A model generated the notes under the pieces. That model was given only the letters and a program-made list of their open reading frames with translations. It had not been told where the DNA came from and ran no database searches. The translations under genes were made by a program, and so were the position numbers. Shown piece by piece: positions 26,254 through 35,566 of a DNA stretch of 64,000 nt. This DNA is from Thermofilum sp. NZ13 (GTDB lineage: Archaea > Thermoproteota > Thermoprotei > Thermofilales > Thermofilaceae), in assembly GCA_002855745.1 (NCBI GenBank), contig NDWX01000005.1, forward strand, positions 1 to 64,000, given 5' to 3'. Within the stretch, counting starts at the first letter, position 1, and each line of letters begins with the position of its first letter.

Positions 26254-27440
26254 TACTCCTCACCTCTCAACCCCACCCATATAGGGCTTTCCGGAGCTTC
26301 ACCCTTCTTTAAAACAGCCTCCGATATCTCGACGATTCTCTCAACGTGTGCCGGCGTGAGGTCCCTACCGCCTAAACCGTATATAACGTTGTACAATAGC
26401 GGCTTCGCTTTAGAGTTAACAAGCGACGCAGACACGTCCATGAACAGCTGTGCCCCAGGGCTACCGAAGCTGACACTACGATCCATAACCGCGACCACCG
26501 AGGCCCCTCTCAGAGCTTCACGGAGCTCCCTGGCTGGGAACGGTCTGTACTGTGTCAGGCTCACTACCCCCACCTTCTTTCCCCTCTCGGCGAGCCTCCT
26601 GGCCGCGTACCTCACAGTGCCAGCAGAGCTACCCAGGACCATGAGAACCACGTCTGACCCTTCGACGTTGAATGCTTTGACCGGCGCATACCTCCTACCG
26701 GTTAGTTCACCGTACTCCTCAAAGACCTCCCTTATAACTGGCCTCACCGACTCTAGAGACTCAAACTGATTACGCTTGTGCTCCATGTACCAGTCGAAGA
26801 GGTCCAGAGGCCCATAGGTAGCAGGTTTATCCGGGTCAATGGGGTTCACAGGCTCTTTCTGTGGCAGGAACGCCTTCACGTCAGAGTCTTCAAGCACGTA
26901 TAGCCCCTCAAGAGCATGAGTCAAAATGAAGCCATCAAGGTTCACAATGCTGGGGAAGAGAACCCTCCGATCCTCAGAGATTCTGAACGACATCAGCGTC
27001 AGATCGTAGGCTTCCTGAACGTTTTCCGCGAAGAACTGCAACCAGCCGGTGTCGCGCGCCGCGTAAGCGTCATCGTGGGAGCAGTGAATGTTTATATTGG
27101 GTGATAGGGCGCGGTTGCCCATCGCCATCACAATCGTCGTTCTGAGACCCGCTGCTATCCATAGGATCTCGTACATTAGCGCTAGCCCCTGACTGGATGT
27201 TGCGGTGAAGACCCTTGCACCCGTTAGCGACGCCCCCACAGCTGCAGATAAAGCTGTGTGTTCGCTCTCCACGGGAATAAAAGCCGCGTCTAACTCGCCG
27301 TTGTTCACGTACTCCGCAAGAGTTTCAACGATGATCGTCTGTGGCGTAATCGGATAGGCTGATATGACGTCTACCTCTGCCTGCTTCACGGCGTAGGCTA
27401 CCGCTCTATCGCCGTTCATCCCGACAAGCTTACCCCTCAT
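26253..27440 (-). CDS. porA: 2-oxoacid (pyruvate):ferredoxin oxidoreductase alpha subunit
   Basis: 395 residues. Conserved AYPITPQT near residue 30, VESEHTALSAAVGAS and ATSSQGLALMYE, the alpha-subunit substrate/TPP interface. The C-terminal VMDRSVSFGSPGAQ is typical of pyruvate-type enzymes; substrate assignment to pyruvate over 2-oxoisovalerate is inference. Confidence 0.93.
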   Translation of the reverse strand: MRGKLVGMNGDRAVAYAVKQAEVDVISAYPITPQTIIVETLAEYVNNGELDAAFIPVESEHTALSAAVGASLTGARVFTATSSQGLALMYEILWIAAGLRTTIVMAMGNRALSPNINIHCSHDDAYAARDTGWLQFFAENVQEAYDLTLMSFRISEDRRVLFPSIVNLDGFILTHALEGLYVLEDSDVKAFLPQKEPVNPIDPDKPATYGPLDLFDWYMEHKRNQFESLESVRPVIREVFEEYGELTGRRYAPVKAFNVEGSDVVLMVLGSSAGTVRYAARRLAERGKKVGVVSLTQYRPFPARELREALRGASVVAVMDRSVSFGSPGAQLFMDVSASLVNSKAKPLLYNVIYGLGGRDLTPAHVERIVEISEAVLKKGEAPESPIWVGLRGEE

Positions 27441-27443
27441 GCT

Positions 27444-27743
27444 TTACACCTCAAGCCTCATCTCTATCGCGTGAACCGGGCAAATGTTCGCGCATATCCC
27501 GCACCCCTTGCAGTAATCGTAATCTATCTGAACGGAGTCGTCGTCCCCCCTCAGTATGGCCGGCTCGGGGCAGTGAATCCAGCACAGCAAGCACCTTATG
27601 CACTTGCCGTTGTCCAGGACCGGCTTCATCGCCCGCCAATTCCCGGTCTTGTTGTAGAGGCTCGTTTTCGGTTCGGGTATTATCCCCCCTAGGGGGAGAT
27701 CCTTCCACGATTTGATCTTCAAGACCAAGCTCTCACCACTCAT
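27444..27743 (-). CDS. porD: 2-oxoacid:ferredoxin oxidoreductase delta (ferredoxin-like) subunit
   Basis: 99 residues. Two [4Fe-4S] motifs CIRCLLCWIHCP and CKGCGICANICP pass electrons to external ferredoxin. It overlaps porG by 11 nt and precedes porA by 3 nt, giving the order G-D-A-B. Confidence 0.95.
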   Translation of the reverse strand: MSGESLVLKIKSWKDLPLGGIIPEPKTSLYNKTGNWRAMKPVLDNGKCIRCLLCWIHCPEPAILRGDDDSVQIDYDYCKGCGICANICPVHAIEMRLEV

Positions 27744-28311
27744 ACTCCCTCACCATCTCGTACGCTTTCTTCACAGCAACAGCATTGCTTTCAGCGAGCT
27801 TCGGGTCCCTGCCGAACCTCTCCGCGATAACACCGAGCACAGTCTCGAGCTTCACAACACCGCTCGCCCGGGCGAATGCACCAAGCATCGGGGTGTTGTA
27901 GAACGGCCTGCCAAATATCTCCATCGCAATGCTGTAGGCATCGACAAGCCACACTTTTGCCCCGAGCTCCCTGGCAATTTTCAGTAAGCCTTCAGGAGGC
28001 TTCTGCGAGTTTAGGACTATGAGCCCGCCGCTTTTAAGCCCCTGCGTTATATACTGCACCTCGTTCTGGAGAGAAGGGTCGATCACTACCACAGCGTCGG
28101 GGTTGTATATGCTTGAGTGCAGCTCTATGGGTTGATCGCTGATCCTCGTGTATGCCCTGACGGGCGCCCCCCGCCTCTCAGGGCCGAACTCCGGCGCGTG
28201 GTACACATACTTACCCTCCTTTAGCGCCGACAACGCGAGTAGCTCGCTGGAAGTCACAACACCCTGCCCTCCTCGGCCGTGCCAACGCACTTCGTAGATG
28301 CTATCGCTCAT
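27733..28311 (-). CDS. porG: 2-oxoacid:ferredoxin oxidoreductase gamma subunit
   Basis: 192 residues. N-terminal YEVRWHGRGGQGVVTSSELL is the gamma-subunit signature, followed by the Rossmann-like fold. First gene of the porGDAB operon; reverse gyrase and nadM follow in the same direction and may share the transcript. Confidence 0.94.
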   Translation of the reverse strand: MSDSIYEVRWHGRGGQGVVTSSELLALSALKEGKYVYHAPEFGPERRGAPVRAYTRISDQPIELHSSIYNPDAVVVIDPSLQNEVQYITQGLKSGGLIVLNSQKPPEGLLKIARELGAKVWLVDAYSIAMEIFGRPFYNTPMLGAFARASGVVKLETVLGVIAERFGRDPKLAESNAVAVKKAYEMVREYEW

Positions 28312-28436
28312 CGACGTTCAAGCACTAAAACATGGCCCAAGAATAATAAACCTTAAGCAATAGGAGCCTTTAGGACTTGGGACCAGTGGTATCCGCTTCC
28401 TCGCCCAACCGAGTTAAAGTTAATTAGCCATAGAGC

Positions 28437-29504
28437 ATGCCTAGACACTTGATGCGGGTCTTCGTGGCTTACGCGGAGGAGCTCAAACGAATCGCTTTTA
28501 CTCCACCCTCACTGCGGGACCCGTGGATCACCAGGATAAAGCTCTTTTACAGCGAGAGGTTGCCGCAACTCGAAGAAAGTCTGGTTGTTCAGCGCGTGGA
28601 GCCCTCACCTATAGGCGAGGAAGAGCTGCTGAGGGCGCATGATAGAGATTACATCGAGTTCGTGAAGCGTAAATCCACCGAAGGTAAGGGTCTTCTCGAT
28701 TACGGTGACACGCCTGCTTATCCAGGTGTGTTTGAGGACGCTTTAACGACAACGGCCGCAACGCTCACGCTGGCCCGTAGGCTTCTCCTGGAGGGGGGAG
28801 TTGGGTTTAACCCTAACGGTGGCTTCCACCACGCGCGAAGGCGAAGCGCGGGAGGCTTCTGCGTTTTCAATGACTTAGCAGTGACTGCGCTGTGGCTTCG
28901 CGGGCACGGCGTTGAGCGGGTAGCCATAATCGACATAGATGCCCACCACGGTGATGGCACTCAGCAGATACTCTACTCCACCGACGTACTCAAGATCAGC
29001 GTTCACGGCTACGGGTACGGCTTTTACCCCGGAACCGGCTGGATCGACGAGCTGGGCGAGGGGGCAGGTTATTGCAGGAACTTTAACATACCTGTACCCC
29101 TCGGCTCGGGCGACGACATCTTCATCAAGGTTCTCGAAGAGGTGATAACCCCTCTCATCGACGCGTATAGACCGGGTTTCCTCATCATTCAAGCTGGCGT
29201 CGACGGCCACAGGGGTGACCCTTTAACGGACCTAAACTACACTGAGCACTCTTACATGCACTTTGCATCATTTGTGTCAAGGTACGCGGCTGGCGGTACT
29301 CCAGTGCTCGTAACGGGCGGAGGGGGGTACGTTCCATCTACCGTGTCCAGGGTCTGGGCGCTAGTGCTTTCTAGAATAGCCGGTGGCGACGCCAGCCCAT
29401 TCCTTGTCGGCGATGAACGCACCGCCAGCAGTGGAGACATTATGAGCCTTGTTGAAGACAGAGTAGCGTGGCTTAAGGAAAAAATCAGGGAGTGTAAGTT
29501 CTAA
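28437..29504 (+). CDS. Histone deacetylase-fold amidohydrolase
   Basis: 355 residues from ATG 28437 (ATG 28452 possible). Zinc and catalytic residues: GGFHHARR (His pair), IIDIDAHHGDG (Asp/His zinc ligands) and QAGVDGHRGDP. Closest in plan to the class II HDAC/AcuC/acetylpolyamine amidohydrolase superfamily. The substrate (acetyl-lysine in chromatin protein, acetylpolyamine or other) cannot be decided. It overlaps the next, convergent gene by 4 nt. Confidence 0.9.
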   Translation: MPRHLMRVFVAYAEELKRIAFTPPSLRDPWITRIKLFYSERLPQLEESLVVQRVEPSPIGEEELLRAHDRDYIEFVKRKSTEGKGLLDYGDTPAYPGVFEDALTTTAATLTLARRLLLEGGVGFNPNGGFHHARRRSAGGFCVFNDLAVTALWLRGHGVERVAIIDIDAHHGDGTQQILYSTDVLKISVHGYGYGFYPGTGWIDELGEGAGYCRNFNIPVPLGSGDDIFIKVLEEVITPLIDAYRPGFLIIQAGVDGHRGDPLTDLNYTEHSYMHFASFVSRYAAGGTPVLVTGGGGYVPSTVSRVWALVLSRIAGGDASPFLVGDERTASSGDIMSLVEDRVAWLKEKIRECKF

Positions 29505-29755
29505 TATACCTCAATTTCAACTCCGAAAGCTGATCCCTGCATGCTGACTATGACGTCCACGTCCCTGTTGCCCGTCAACCGCGTGAGCGACTCTACAAAT
29601 TCTCCGATTTTTGTAAAAAGCTCGCCCGGCGTCTCCCCTACCCCGTCAACGGCGACCTTCACGCTCTTACCGTTAACCTGAACCTCGAATTGAGCGTCCT
29701 TGAACATGCTCTTGAGCTTCTTCTCCACGTCACTCTTAGTTATCAAAGCCACCAC
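29501..29755 (-). CDS. Small conserved-looking hypothetical protein
   Basis: 84 residues from GTG 29755. This start, not the open extension to 29830, is chosen because a TATA (TTTTTAAAC, about 29780) lies about 25-30 nt upstream, implying a leaderless mRNA. Alpha/beta composition (EVQVNGKSVKVAVDGVG, DVDVIVSMQGSAFGVEIEVY) with no cysteines or membrane segment. Family not recognised. Confidence 0.6.
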   Translation of the reverse strand: MVALITKSDVEKKLKSMFKDAQFEVQVNGKSVKVAVDGVGETPGELFTKIGEFVESLTRLTGNRDVDVIVSMQGSAFGVEIEVY

Positions 29756-29810
29756 TAGGAAAAAAGGAAGACTCCTGCGTTTAAAAACATATTGGCCCAA
29801 TTTACACGGC

Positions 29811-29880
29811 TCCTCCTTTTCTGCCCCCACTGGCCCCTTTCGCTGACCCGAGATCCCTCTCCCGGTTTTTCATGGGCTCA
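29811..29880 (-). repeat. Dispersed repeat, copy D3 (bridges both subtypes)
   Basis: Minus strand: GAGCCCATGA as in copies B and C, then GGTCAGCGAAAGGGG, then CCAGTGGGGGCAGAAAAGG as in D1 and D4. It thus links the two forms of the repeat. One frame is open: EPMKNRERDLGSAKGAS then GGRKGGAV and stop. It lies between two divergent small genes. Confidence 0.65.
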
Positions 29881-29998
29881 GCATTATCGACGAGCCCTCC
29901 GTTCATGGCACGCGACCCGGTTCGCCCTGGTACTCCTAGAGCTAAATAACAACGAAAAATCTATCTTGCAATTTATTGCCTTTCTGGTGAAAATAAAG

Positions 29999-30409
29999 AT
30001 GACATCGGTTGTCGCGCTTAGTGAGATGATGAAAGAGTACACGCAGAAATTCAGTGAGTACCTTGCAAGGAAAGATTACGACTCAGCGATACCTCTGGGT
30101 TTACAAACTCTTGAGAACCTCTTAAAGATAGCGAGAGAGGAAATAGTCGGCATGCTAAACGACCCAGAGCTGGTTAAAGTTGGCGAGAGCATACTCAAGA
30201 ACTATGAAAACATAATCTCCTACGTTAAGGGGTCTCTGAGCACGCTGAAGTATGTTTCACCCATTTACGCTGCTGGTGAAAAGGAACAACTAGTGGGGCT
30301 CATTGCTAGCTCTGTATCAGAGATTTTCAACTTCGTTATGGGCGCACTACTCATCGTAGCATCTCTCCAGGGTCGCCAGCAGGCAGAGGAGCCCTTTGGC
30401 GTCGTATGA
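29999..30409 (+). CDS. Helical hypothetical protein
   Basis: 136 residues from ATG 29999 (RBS GGTGA 12 nt upstream). The open frame extends left to 29792 but that part is repeat D3. Mostly helical (EMMKEYTQKFSEYLARK; DSAIPLGLQTLENLLKIA), resembling a TPR/four-helix packing, with a hydrophobic C-terminal helix FNFVMGALLIVASLQG that may be a membrane anchor. Family not recognised. Confidence 0.6.
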   Translation: MTSVVALSEMMKEYTQKFSEYLARKDYDSAIPLGLQTLENLLKIAREEIVGMLNDPELVKVGESILKNYENIISYVKGSLSTLKYVSPIYAAGEKEQLVGLIASSVSEIFNFVMGALLIVASLQGRQQAEEPFGVV

Positions 30410-30412
30410 TCC

Positions 30413-30727
30413 TCACTCATGCACCTTGAGCGGCTTTATACTCACGACTTCTACCTCAGCGCCCGGCGGTATGGAGAGTTTTTCGCGCAACTCCTTAGGC
30501 AAGGTGAACTGCCTGGAATCCGTGTACTTCGTCTTAAGAAGCCTCGCCGTAAACGTGTGCTCCGAGCCGGCATACCTTATCGTCACCTGAGCCTCAACGA
30601 CGTCCCGCAACCCGAGCTTTCTCACGAGGCTGGCCGGCACGAGGACCTGATTATTGGAGTACATCTTTATCCTATACGGCAAAGACTCTATCCCAAGCCC
30701 TTTTACTCCACGACGCCTTTCCGCCAT
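30413..30727 (-). CDS. AbrB-like swapped-hairpin protein
   Basis: 104 residues from ATG 30727 (RBS GGGAGTGG; GTG 30739 possible). NNQVLVPASLVRKLGLRDVV and FTLPKELREKLSIPPGAEVE are two AbrB/SpoVT-type beta-hairpin-plus-loop units. Such proteins are DNA-binding regulators or antitoxins; no toxin neighbour is seen. TATA AAAATATAAG at about 30770 on this strand. Confidence 0.75.
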   Translation of the reverse strand: MAERRRGVKGLGIESLPYRIKMYSNNQVLVPASLVRKLGLRDVVEAQVTIRYAGSEHTFTARLLKTKYTDSRQFTLPKELREKLSIPPGAEVEVVSIKPLKVHE

Positions 30728-30899
30728 AACCACTCCCACAATAGTGTGTATTGTAAAAACGTCTTATATTTTTCACGTCCATTCCACCTAGCACTCTCTA
30801 AAAGATTTTTCTCTTTTGCGGCAGAAAACCCTGACAGGGCTGAGTAGCGCCCCGGCGTTAACTACTTAAAAACACCCCCGCCAAGAGTTGTTGAGCGGG

Positions 30900-32255
30900 A
30901 TGTGGTCAATACTCTACTACTTGAGAAACGATCCTGAAAAGCTCAGGTGGAACTTAAAGGCGCGGTTCATGGATCCTTCTCTTGTAGATGAGGCGCTGAA
31001 GCTCGACGAGATGTGGCGCGCAAAGAAGCGAGAGTACGATGAAGCGCGGCACGAGCTGAACAAGGTGTCCGAGCAGATAGGTAAGCTACCTGCCCAAGAG
31101 AGGGAGAGGGCTGTAAACGAGGCCCGGAGGCTCCGCGAAAAGCTGCAGGCTATCGAGAGGGAGCTGTCGTCCCTGGAGGGGGAGAGGGAGAACATCCTCA
31201 GGAGGATCCCTAATATCATACATGAGAGCGTGCCTATAGGCCCTGACGAGACGTACAACGTTCCGGTGCGCTACTGGGGCAAGCCGCGCGTGCCCCGAGA
31301 GTTCCTCGAGGCGTTCCTCCGGGAGACTAGGGAGAAGGGATTCAACGTAGAGTACGAGGTCGCCGACTGGAAACCCGTCGGGCACGCGGACTTCCTAGAG
31401 GGTAAAGGGCTGACCAGCACGGAGAAAGCGTCCGAGGTTGCCGGCTCCCGGTTTTACTACGCGTTCGATGACCTTGTTTGGCTGGATATAGCCCTTACGA
31501 TGTACGCTCTCGAGAGCCTGGCCAAGAAAGGCTTCACCATACTCCAGCCGCCCCTAATGCTTAAGCAGGGAGTGCTTGAGGGCGTGATCAGCTTCGACGA
31601 CTTCAGGGACATGGTGTACAAGATAGAAAACGAGGATCTCTACCTGATAGGCACAGCCGAGCACCCCATAGCCGCTTTACACGCGAACGACGTCATAACC
31701 GAGAAAGACCTCCCCCTCCTCTACGCTGGCGTTAGCCCCTCTTTCCGCAAGGAAGCCGGGGCTCACGGGAAAGACATGAAAGGCATATTCCGCGTACACC
31801 ATTTCAACAAGGTGGAGCAGTTCGTTTTCTCGCACCCCGATGAGTCCTGGGAGTGGCACGAGAAACTGATCAAAAACGCCGAGGAGCTGTGGCAGGGCCT
31901 GGGCATCCCCTACAGGGTGGTCAACATCGCTTCGGGCGACCTAGGCGTGGTGGCCGCGAAGAAGTACGACCTCGAGGCCTGGATGCCGGCTCAGGGGAAG
32001 TACAGGGAGATGGTCTCCTGTAGCAACTGCACTGATTGGCAGAGCTACAGGCTCAACATTAGGTACGCGGAGGTGAAAGGCGCGCCGAGCAAGGGGTACG
32101 TCCACACGCTGAACAGCACCGCGCTAGCTATCCAGCGCACGATAACGGCGATAGTTGAGAACTACCAGACACCCGACGGTTACGTGAAGGTGCCGAGCGT
32201 GCTGAGAAAGTACCTGGAGCCCGTCGAGCCCAGGCTAAAAGTCTTCGTTTTCTAA
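30900..32255 (+). CDS. serS: Seryl-tRNA synthetase
   Basis: 451 residues from ATG 30900; an in-frame TTG lies at 30888. N-terminal coiled-coil arm (about 35-105) that grips the long variable arm of tRNA-Ser, then class II core with motif 2 SFRKEAGAHGKDMKGIFRVH and motif 3 near ALAIQRTITAIVENYQ. It is the common SerRS type, not the rare methanogen form. Two tRNA-Ser genes lie about 10 kb downstream. Confidence 0.97.
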   Translation: MWSILYYLRNDPEKLRWNLKARFMDPSLVDEALKLDEMWRAKKREYDEARHELNKVSEQIGKLPAQERERAVNEARRLREKLQAIERELSSLEGERENILRRIPNIIHESVPIGPDETYNVPVRYWGKPRVPREFLEAFLRETREKGFNVEYEVADWKPVGHADFLEGKGLTSTEKASEVAGSRFYYAFDDLVWLDIALTMYALESLAKKGFTILQPPLMLKQGVLEGVISFDDFRDMVYKIENEDLYLIGTAEHPIAALHANDVITEKDLPLLYAGVSPSFRKEAGAHGKDMKGIFRVHHFNKVEQFVFSHPDESWEWHEKLIKNAEELWQGLGIPYRVVNIASGDLGVVAAKKYDLEAWMPAQGKYREMVSCSNCTDWQSYRLNIRYAEVKGAPSKGYVHTLNSTALAIQRTITAIVENYQTPDGYVKVPSVLRKYLEPVEPRLKVFVF

Positions 32256-32321
32256 ACGCTAACAGCTGGTGCAGTAGCATAAGTTTTTAAGCTTAAAGCC
32301 ATAGTTCACGTCTGTGGAACT

Positions 32322-32720
32322 ATGAGCACGCGCCCAGAGGAGGCTGGAAACATTAAGGTTGGGTCTTTCATAGTCATCGACGGGGAGCCCTGCAAGGTCG
32401 TGGAGGTTGAGAAGAGCAAGACCGGGAAGCACGGCTCGGCTAAAGCGAGGATAGTCGGCATAGGCTTCTTCGACGGGGCCAAGAGGAGCATCGTGGTCCC
32501 GACAGACGCTAAGGTCGACGTGCCGATGATCAGGAAATTCAACGCGCAGGTCGTTTCGATCACCGGAGACTACCTACAGCTGATGAGCCTGGATGACTAC
32601 AGCACATTCGAGGTCCCCATGCCCGCAGAGGAGGAAATAAAGAGCAAGCTGTCGGAAGGAGCAGAAGTGGAAGTATGGGAGGTTATGGGCCGCTATAAGA
32701 TAATGCGCGTAAGAAGCTAA
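32322..32720 (+). CDS. Translation factor aIF5A
   Basis: 132 residues. N-terminal SH3-like domain with the hypusination loop [10 protein letters not shown] (Lys about 48) and a C-terminal OB fold. The modifying enzyme, deoxyhypusine synthase, is at 37-38 kb. It assists peptide bond formation at difficult sequences. TATA GTTTTTAAGC at about 32283. Confidence 0.97.
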   Translation: MSTRPEEAGNIKVGSFIVIDGEPCKVVEVEKSKTGKHGSAKARIVGIGFFDGAKRSIVVPTDAKVDVPMIRKFNAQVVSITGDYLQLMSLDDYSTFEVPMPAEEEIKSKLSEGAEVEVWEVMGRYKIMRVRS

Positions 32721-33059
32721 AGGAGCAACCTTACAGCACACCTGCAACTACCCGCTGCTCTCTTGAAAACTCTGGTCTTCACCTTGTATTTGCTGCGAAA
32801 GCAAGCACTTCGTTTGGAGGATGACGCGGGTACAGGCGAGTTTTAAATAAAACCCTTGCCACTGCAATGAACGGTGATGACCCAGGCAGGCCGCGACTCC
32901 CTTCGAATCTACATGAGGAGGGAGAATGAAAGAGATCTTGAGTGCTGAGTTACTTCTCCACAGACTCCATGAAGTAAAGACAGGTCTCCCGGCAGATTAC
33001 AGGTAACCAGTCTTATTAAAAAAAGACATCAAAAACGAGAAAGAACGAACTAGTATTAC
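32721..33059. other. Gene-poor stretch
   Basis: No convincing gene. TATA-like GAGTTTTAAATAAAA at about 32840 and a short open frame from ATG 32926 (26 codons) are seen. A GTGATGA at about 32872 lacks the other C/D boxes at proper spacing. It may be decayed sequence. Confidence 0.4.
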
Positions 33060-33224
33060 ATGAGGATTAGTGTCCGTGGTTTCTGGTTCAAGACATTTTT
33101 TAACTACTACCGCAAGTTTCCCGGCGGAGGATCCCTCGCTAGGTACTTTAATCATGCATCTAGAGCCCTAGACGTAATGCCACGAGTCAGGGACTTGTGC
33201 GGCTACAGATTGAGGCCGAAATAG
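33060..33224 (+). CDS. Possible 54-residue ORF
   Basis: ATG 33060 to TAG 33222-33224. The product is aromatic- and Arg-rich (MRISVRGFWFKTFFNYYRKF ... LCGYRLRPK). TATA-like TCTTATTAAAAA lies at about 33011. Protein-like composition, but no family recognised and no strong RBS. It could equally be a gene fragment. Confidence 0.3.
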   Translation: MRISVRGFWFKTFFNYYRKFPGGGSLARYFNHASRALDVMPRVRDLCGYRLRPK

Positions 33225-33376
33225 ATCTGCCTCAATCATGCGACGAGGAGTCTAAGGACCCCGAAGTGCTTGACTAGTGCGCGTCACTGACGCGATCCGA
33301 GCGCTCTTTCAGCACAGTGGGTGGACTGCACCGCGAGGGCACACGTAGTTTGTAGGAGTGAAACGCGCGTAGGCGG

Positions 33377-34255
33377 TCAGTACATTGTGGCCCTTTTCCT
33401 GGCGAGCGTGAGGGAGAACCTAAGGAGCAGGAGGCCGAGGGGGACCAGTACCGCTGCCTGAAGAGCCAGCACTGCTAGGCTGGGTGCAACCTCAGGTAGC
33501 CTCGCCCCCCTAAGCATCACCTCCCTGACTGCGCCGATCACGTAGGTCTGAGGTAGCATGCTCCCTAGCAGCCTTAGCTCGCGGGGCAGGACCACGATAG
33601 GTACGTAGACCCCCGCCACCAGAGGGACCGCCAGCCTCACAAACCAGGAGATGGGCTCGACCCCCCTGTAGGAGCCGGCGATCCAGTACATTGAGGCGGA
33701 GATTAAGCCGAGGCCACTGCAGGCGATCACGCCGAGCAGGATTATTCCCACAGCGAGAGCAGGGTCCCCCCACGTAGAGACCGGGAAGTTGAAAAACGCT
33801 ACCCCGATAACCAGGTACAGGGCGAACATCACTGCCTCCATAAGGAACCTCCAGCTGACCCTGGCGAATACGAAGGTGAGCGGCGATACTCCAGCCAGCT
33901 GTAGGTAATCCCTCCTCGAGAGGTGAACCCCTCCCAGCCCCACCCTGCCTAGGTAGAGGGCCCCTATAGCCTCGTAGTAGACTGTGAGGGCGCTGTCCAG
34001 GAACGTGTTAACCATAAGCCCTGAGATTATGAACGCCATGAAGTTGCCTCCATAGAGAGCGCTCGACCCCCCGAAGGCCAGGGCGTAGTACTTGAAGAGG
34101 AGCAACGTGAAGACCACCTGAAGGAGCTGGAATGGGATGTTCCAAACCCACCAGACCGCAATGTTAGATATCTCCTCGTAGTAGAAGGTGGCCAAGTGCC
34201 TCAGGTTAACCTTGACAGCCTCCAGCAGGAGCGTCGTCCTAGCCACCTGTCCCAC
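33377..34255 (-). CDS. ABC-2 type exporter permease
   Basis: 292 residues with about six hydrophobic segments and a short cytoplasmic N-terminus, the ABC-2 permease plan. Overlaps the ATPase gene by 17 nt, so the two form one transporter. Substrate unknown. Confidence 0.88.
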   Translation of the reverse strand: MGQVARTTLLLEAVKVNLRHLATFYYEEISNIAVWWVWNIPFQLLQVVFTLLLFKYYALAFGGSSALYGGNFMAFIISGLMVNTFLDSALTVYYEAIGALYLGRVGLGGVHLSRRDYLQLAGVSPLTFVFARVSWRFLMEAVMFALYLVIGVAFFNFPVSTWGDPALAVGIILLGVIACSGLGLISASMYWIAGSYRGVEPISWFVRLAVPLVAGVYVPIVVLPRELRLLGSMLPQTYVIGAVREVMLRGARLPEVAPSLAVLALQAAVLVPLGLLLLRFSLTLARKRATMY

Positions 34256-35315
34256 CCACGTAGTAAAGGTACGCGTCCTCGAGGTTCGCTCTCCTCACCT
34301 TCAGTCTGATGATCTTAGCCCCCTCGGATACAAGCCTCTCCAGCAACCTGGGCAACACCTCGTCCGTGTTTTCAACCCCCAGCGCTACCTCGTACCTGCC
34401 CTCCTCGGGACTCAGATCCCTGAGGCTTACATACCTCACTCCGAGCTCCCTCAACCCCTCCAGCGCGGACCTCAGGTCGAAGAACGCGTTGTAGACCTCC
34501 ATCTGCACGGACTCCTCAACCTTCGCCCGCTTTATCAGCTCCTCAACTCCCCCGTCCGCTACGACCCTGCCGTTCCTAAGAATGATGACCCTGCTGGCCT
34601 CCTCCTGGATCTCCAGGGGGTGGTGGGTAGCGTAGAGTACCGTGACGCCGAACTCCCTGTTCAGCTTGCCTAGGTAGTCCTTGACCGTCCTCACGGCCTC
34701 AGGGCTCAAGCCCATCATCGGCTCGTCGAGCAGGTAAACGGGGGTCCTCCTGAGGATCCCGATGAGCATGCCGACCCTGGCTTGCTGTCCAGTTGACAGG
34801 GACCCCAGAGGCCTGTCCATCACCTCTGAGAGCCCTAGCCTCCTGGCCGCCTCCAGGACCTCCTCGAGGTCTATGCCGAAGAGCCGCGACATTATCCTCA
34901 GGTTCTGCCTCACAGTGAGCCTGAGCTGGGCCCACGCGGTCGCCCCCACAACAGAGGGTATGTAGGTGACGTGCTTAACGACCTCGTCTCTATCCTTCTC
35001 GACGTCGTAGCCCATGACCTCCGCTCTTCCACTGGTCGGAGGGATTAAGGTCGCAAGGATCTTGATCAGCGTGGTCTTCCCAGAGCCGTTCGGGCCCAGA
35101 AGGCAGACAAACTCGCCCTTCCTAACCCTTATCGAGACCCCGTCCAGCGCGCGGACCTCAACCTCCCCCACGATGGCGCGCATGAGCACCTCGTACGGGA
35201 ACCTCCCTCCAAGTGTCTCGTAGTAAACACCTGGGTCGTAGAACCCCCGGCTTAGTACCTTGTAAACCCTCGTTAGCCCCTCCGTGCGTATGACCTCACC
35301 GCTCACAGGACCCAC
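34239..35315 (-). CDS. ABC exporter ATPase
   Basis: 358 residues. Walker A LLGPNGSGKTT (about 72), signature LSTGQQARVG (about 172), Walker B VYLLDEPMMG (about 190), H-loop ATHHP. An N-terminal extension of about 45 residues and a C-terminal domain of about 100 residues flank the core, as in NatA/CcmA-like exporters. Works with the adjacent permease. Confidence 0.93.
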   Translation of the reverse strand: MGPVSGEVIRTEGLTRVYKVLSRGFYDPGVYYETLGGRFPYEVLMRAIVGEVEVRALDGVSIRVRKGEFVCLLGPNGSGKTTLIKILATLIPPTSGRAEVMGYDVEKDRDEVVKHVTYIPSVVGATAWAQLRLTVRQNLRIMSRLFGIDLEEVLEAARRLGLSEVMDRPLGSLSTGQQARVGMLIGILRRTPVYLLDEPMMGLSPEAVRTVKDYLGKLNREFGVTVLYATHHPLEIQEEASRVIILRNGRVVADGGVEELIKRAKVEESVQMEVYNAFFDLRSALEGLRELGVRYVSLRDLSPEEGRYEVALGVENTDEVLPRLLERLVSEGAKIIRLKVRRANLEDAYLYYVGGTGG

Positions 35316-35566
35316 CGGGGGTTTACCGCAATCTCACTCCTTAATGAGTCCACCCCCATTTTTGACTTTTGATTCTCACCATAGTTCTCCTAATCAACAA
35401 TCATACGTGCCGTGGAAGTTTACGGCTGTGGAGCCAAGCTGACCCCTAGACGCCTGATCTATACTCCACTTTTCACCCTTGAATCGTCTCAGACACTATA
35501 GGCATCCGCTTCCTTCGAAGATGCTGGTAAGGCAAAGGTCAAAAGCTACGCTACGCTTTAGCACAT

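Noticed and set aside
29792-29998. 69-codon N-terminal extension of the helical protein at 29999
   Set aside because: It is repeat D3 sequence and precedes a good RBS at the internal ATG.
32868-32950. C/D box sRNA at the GTGATGA
   Set aside because: No D' or C' at proper spacing; the nearest CTGA is about 70 nt away.
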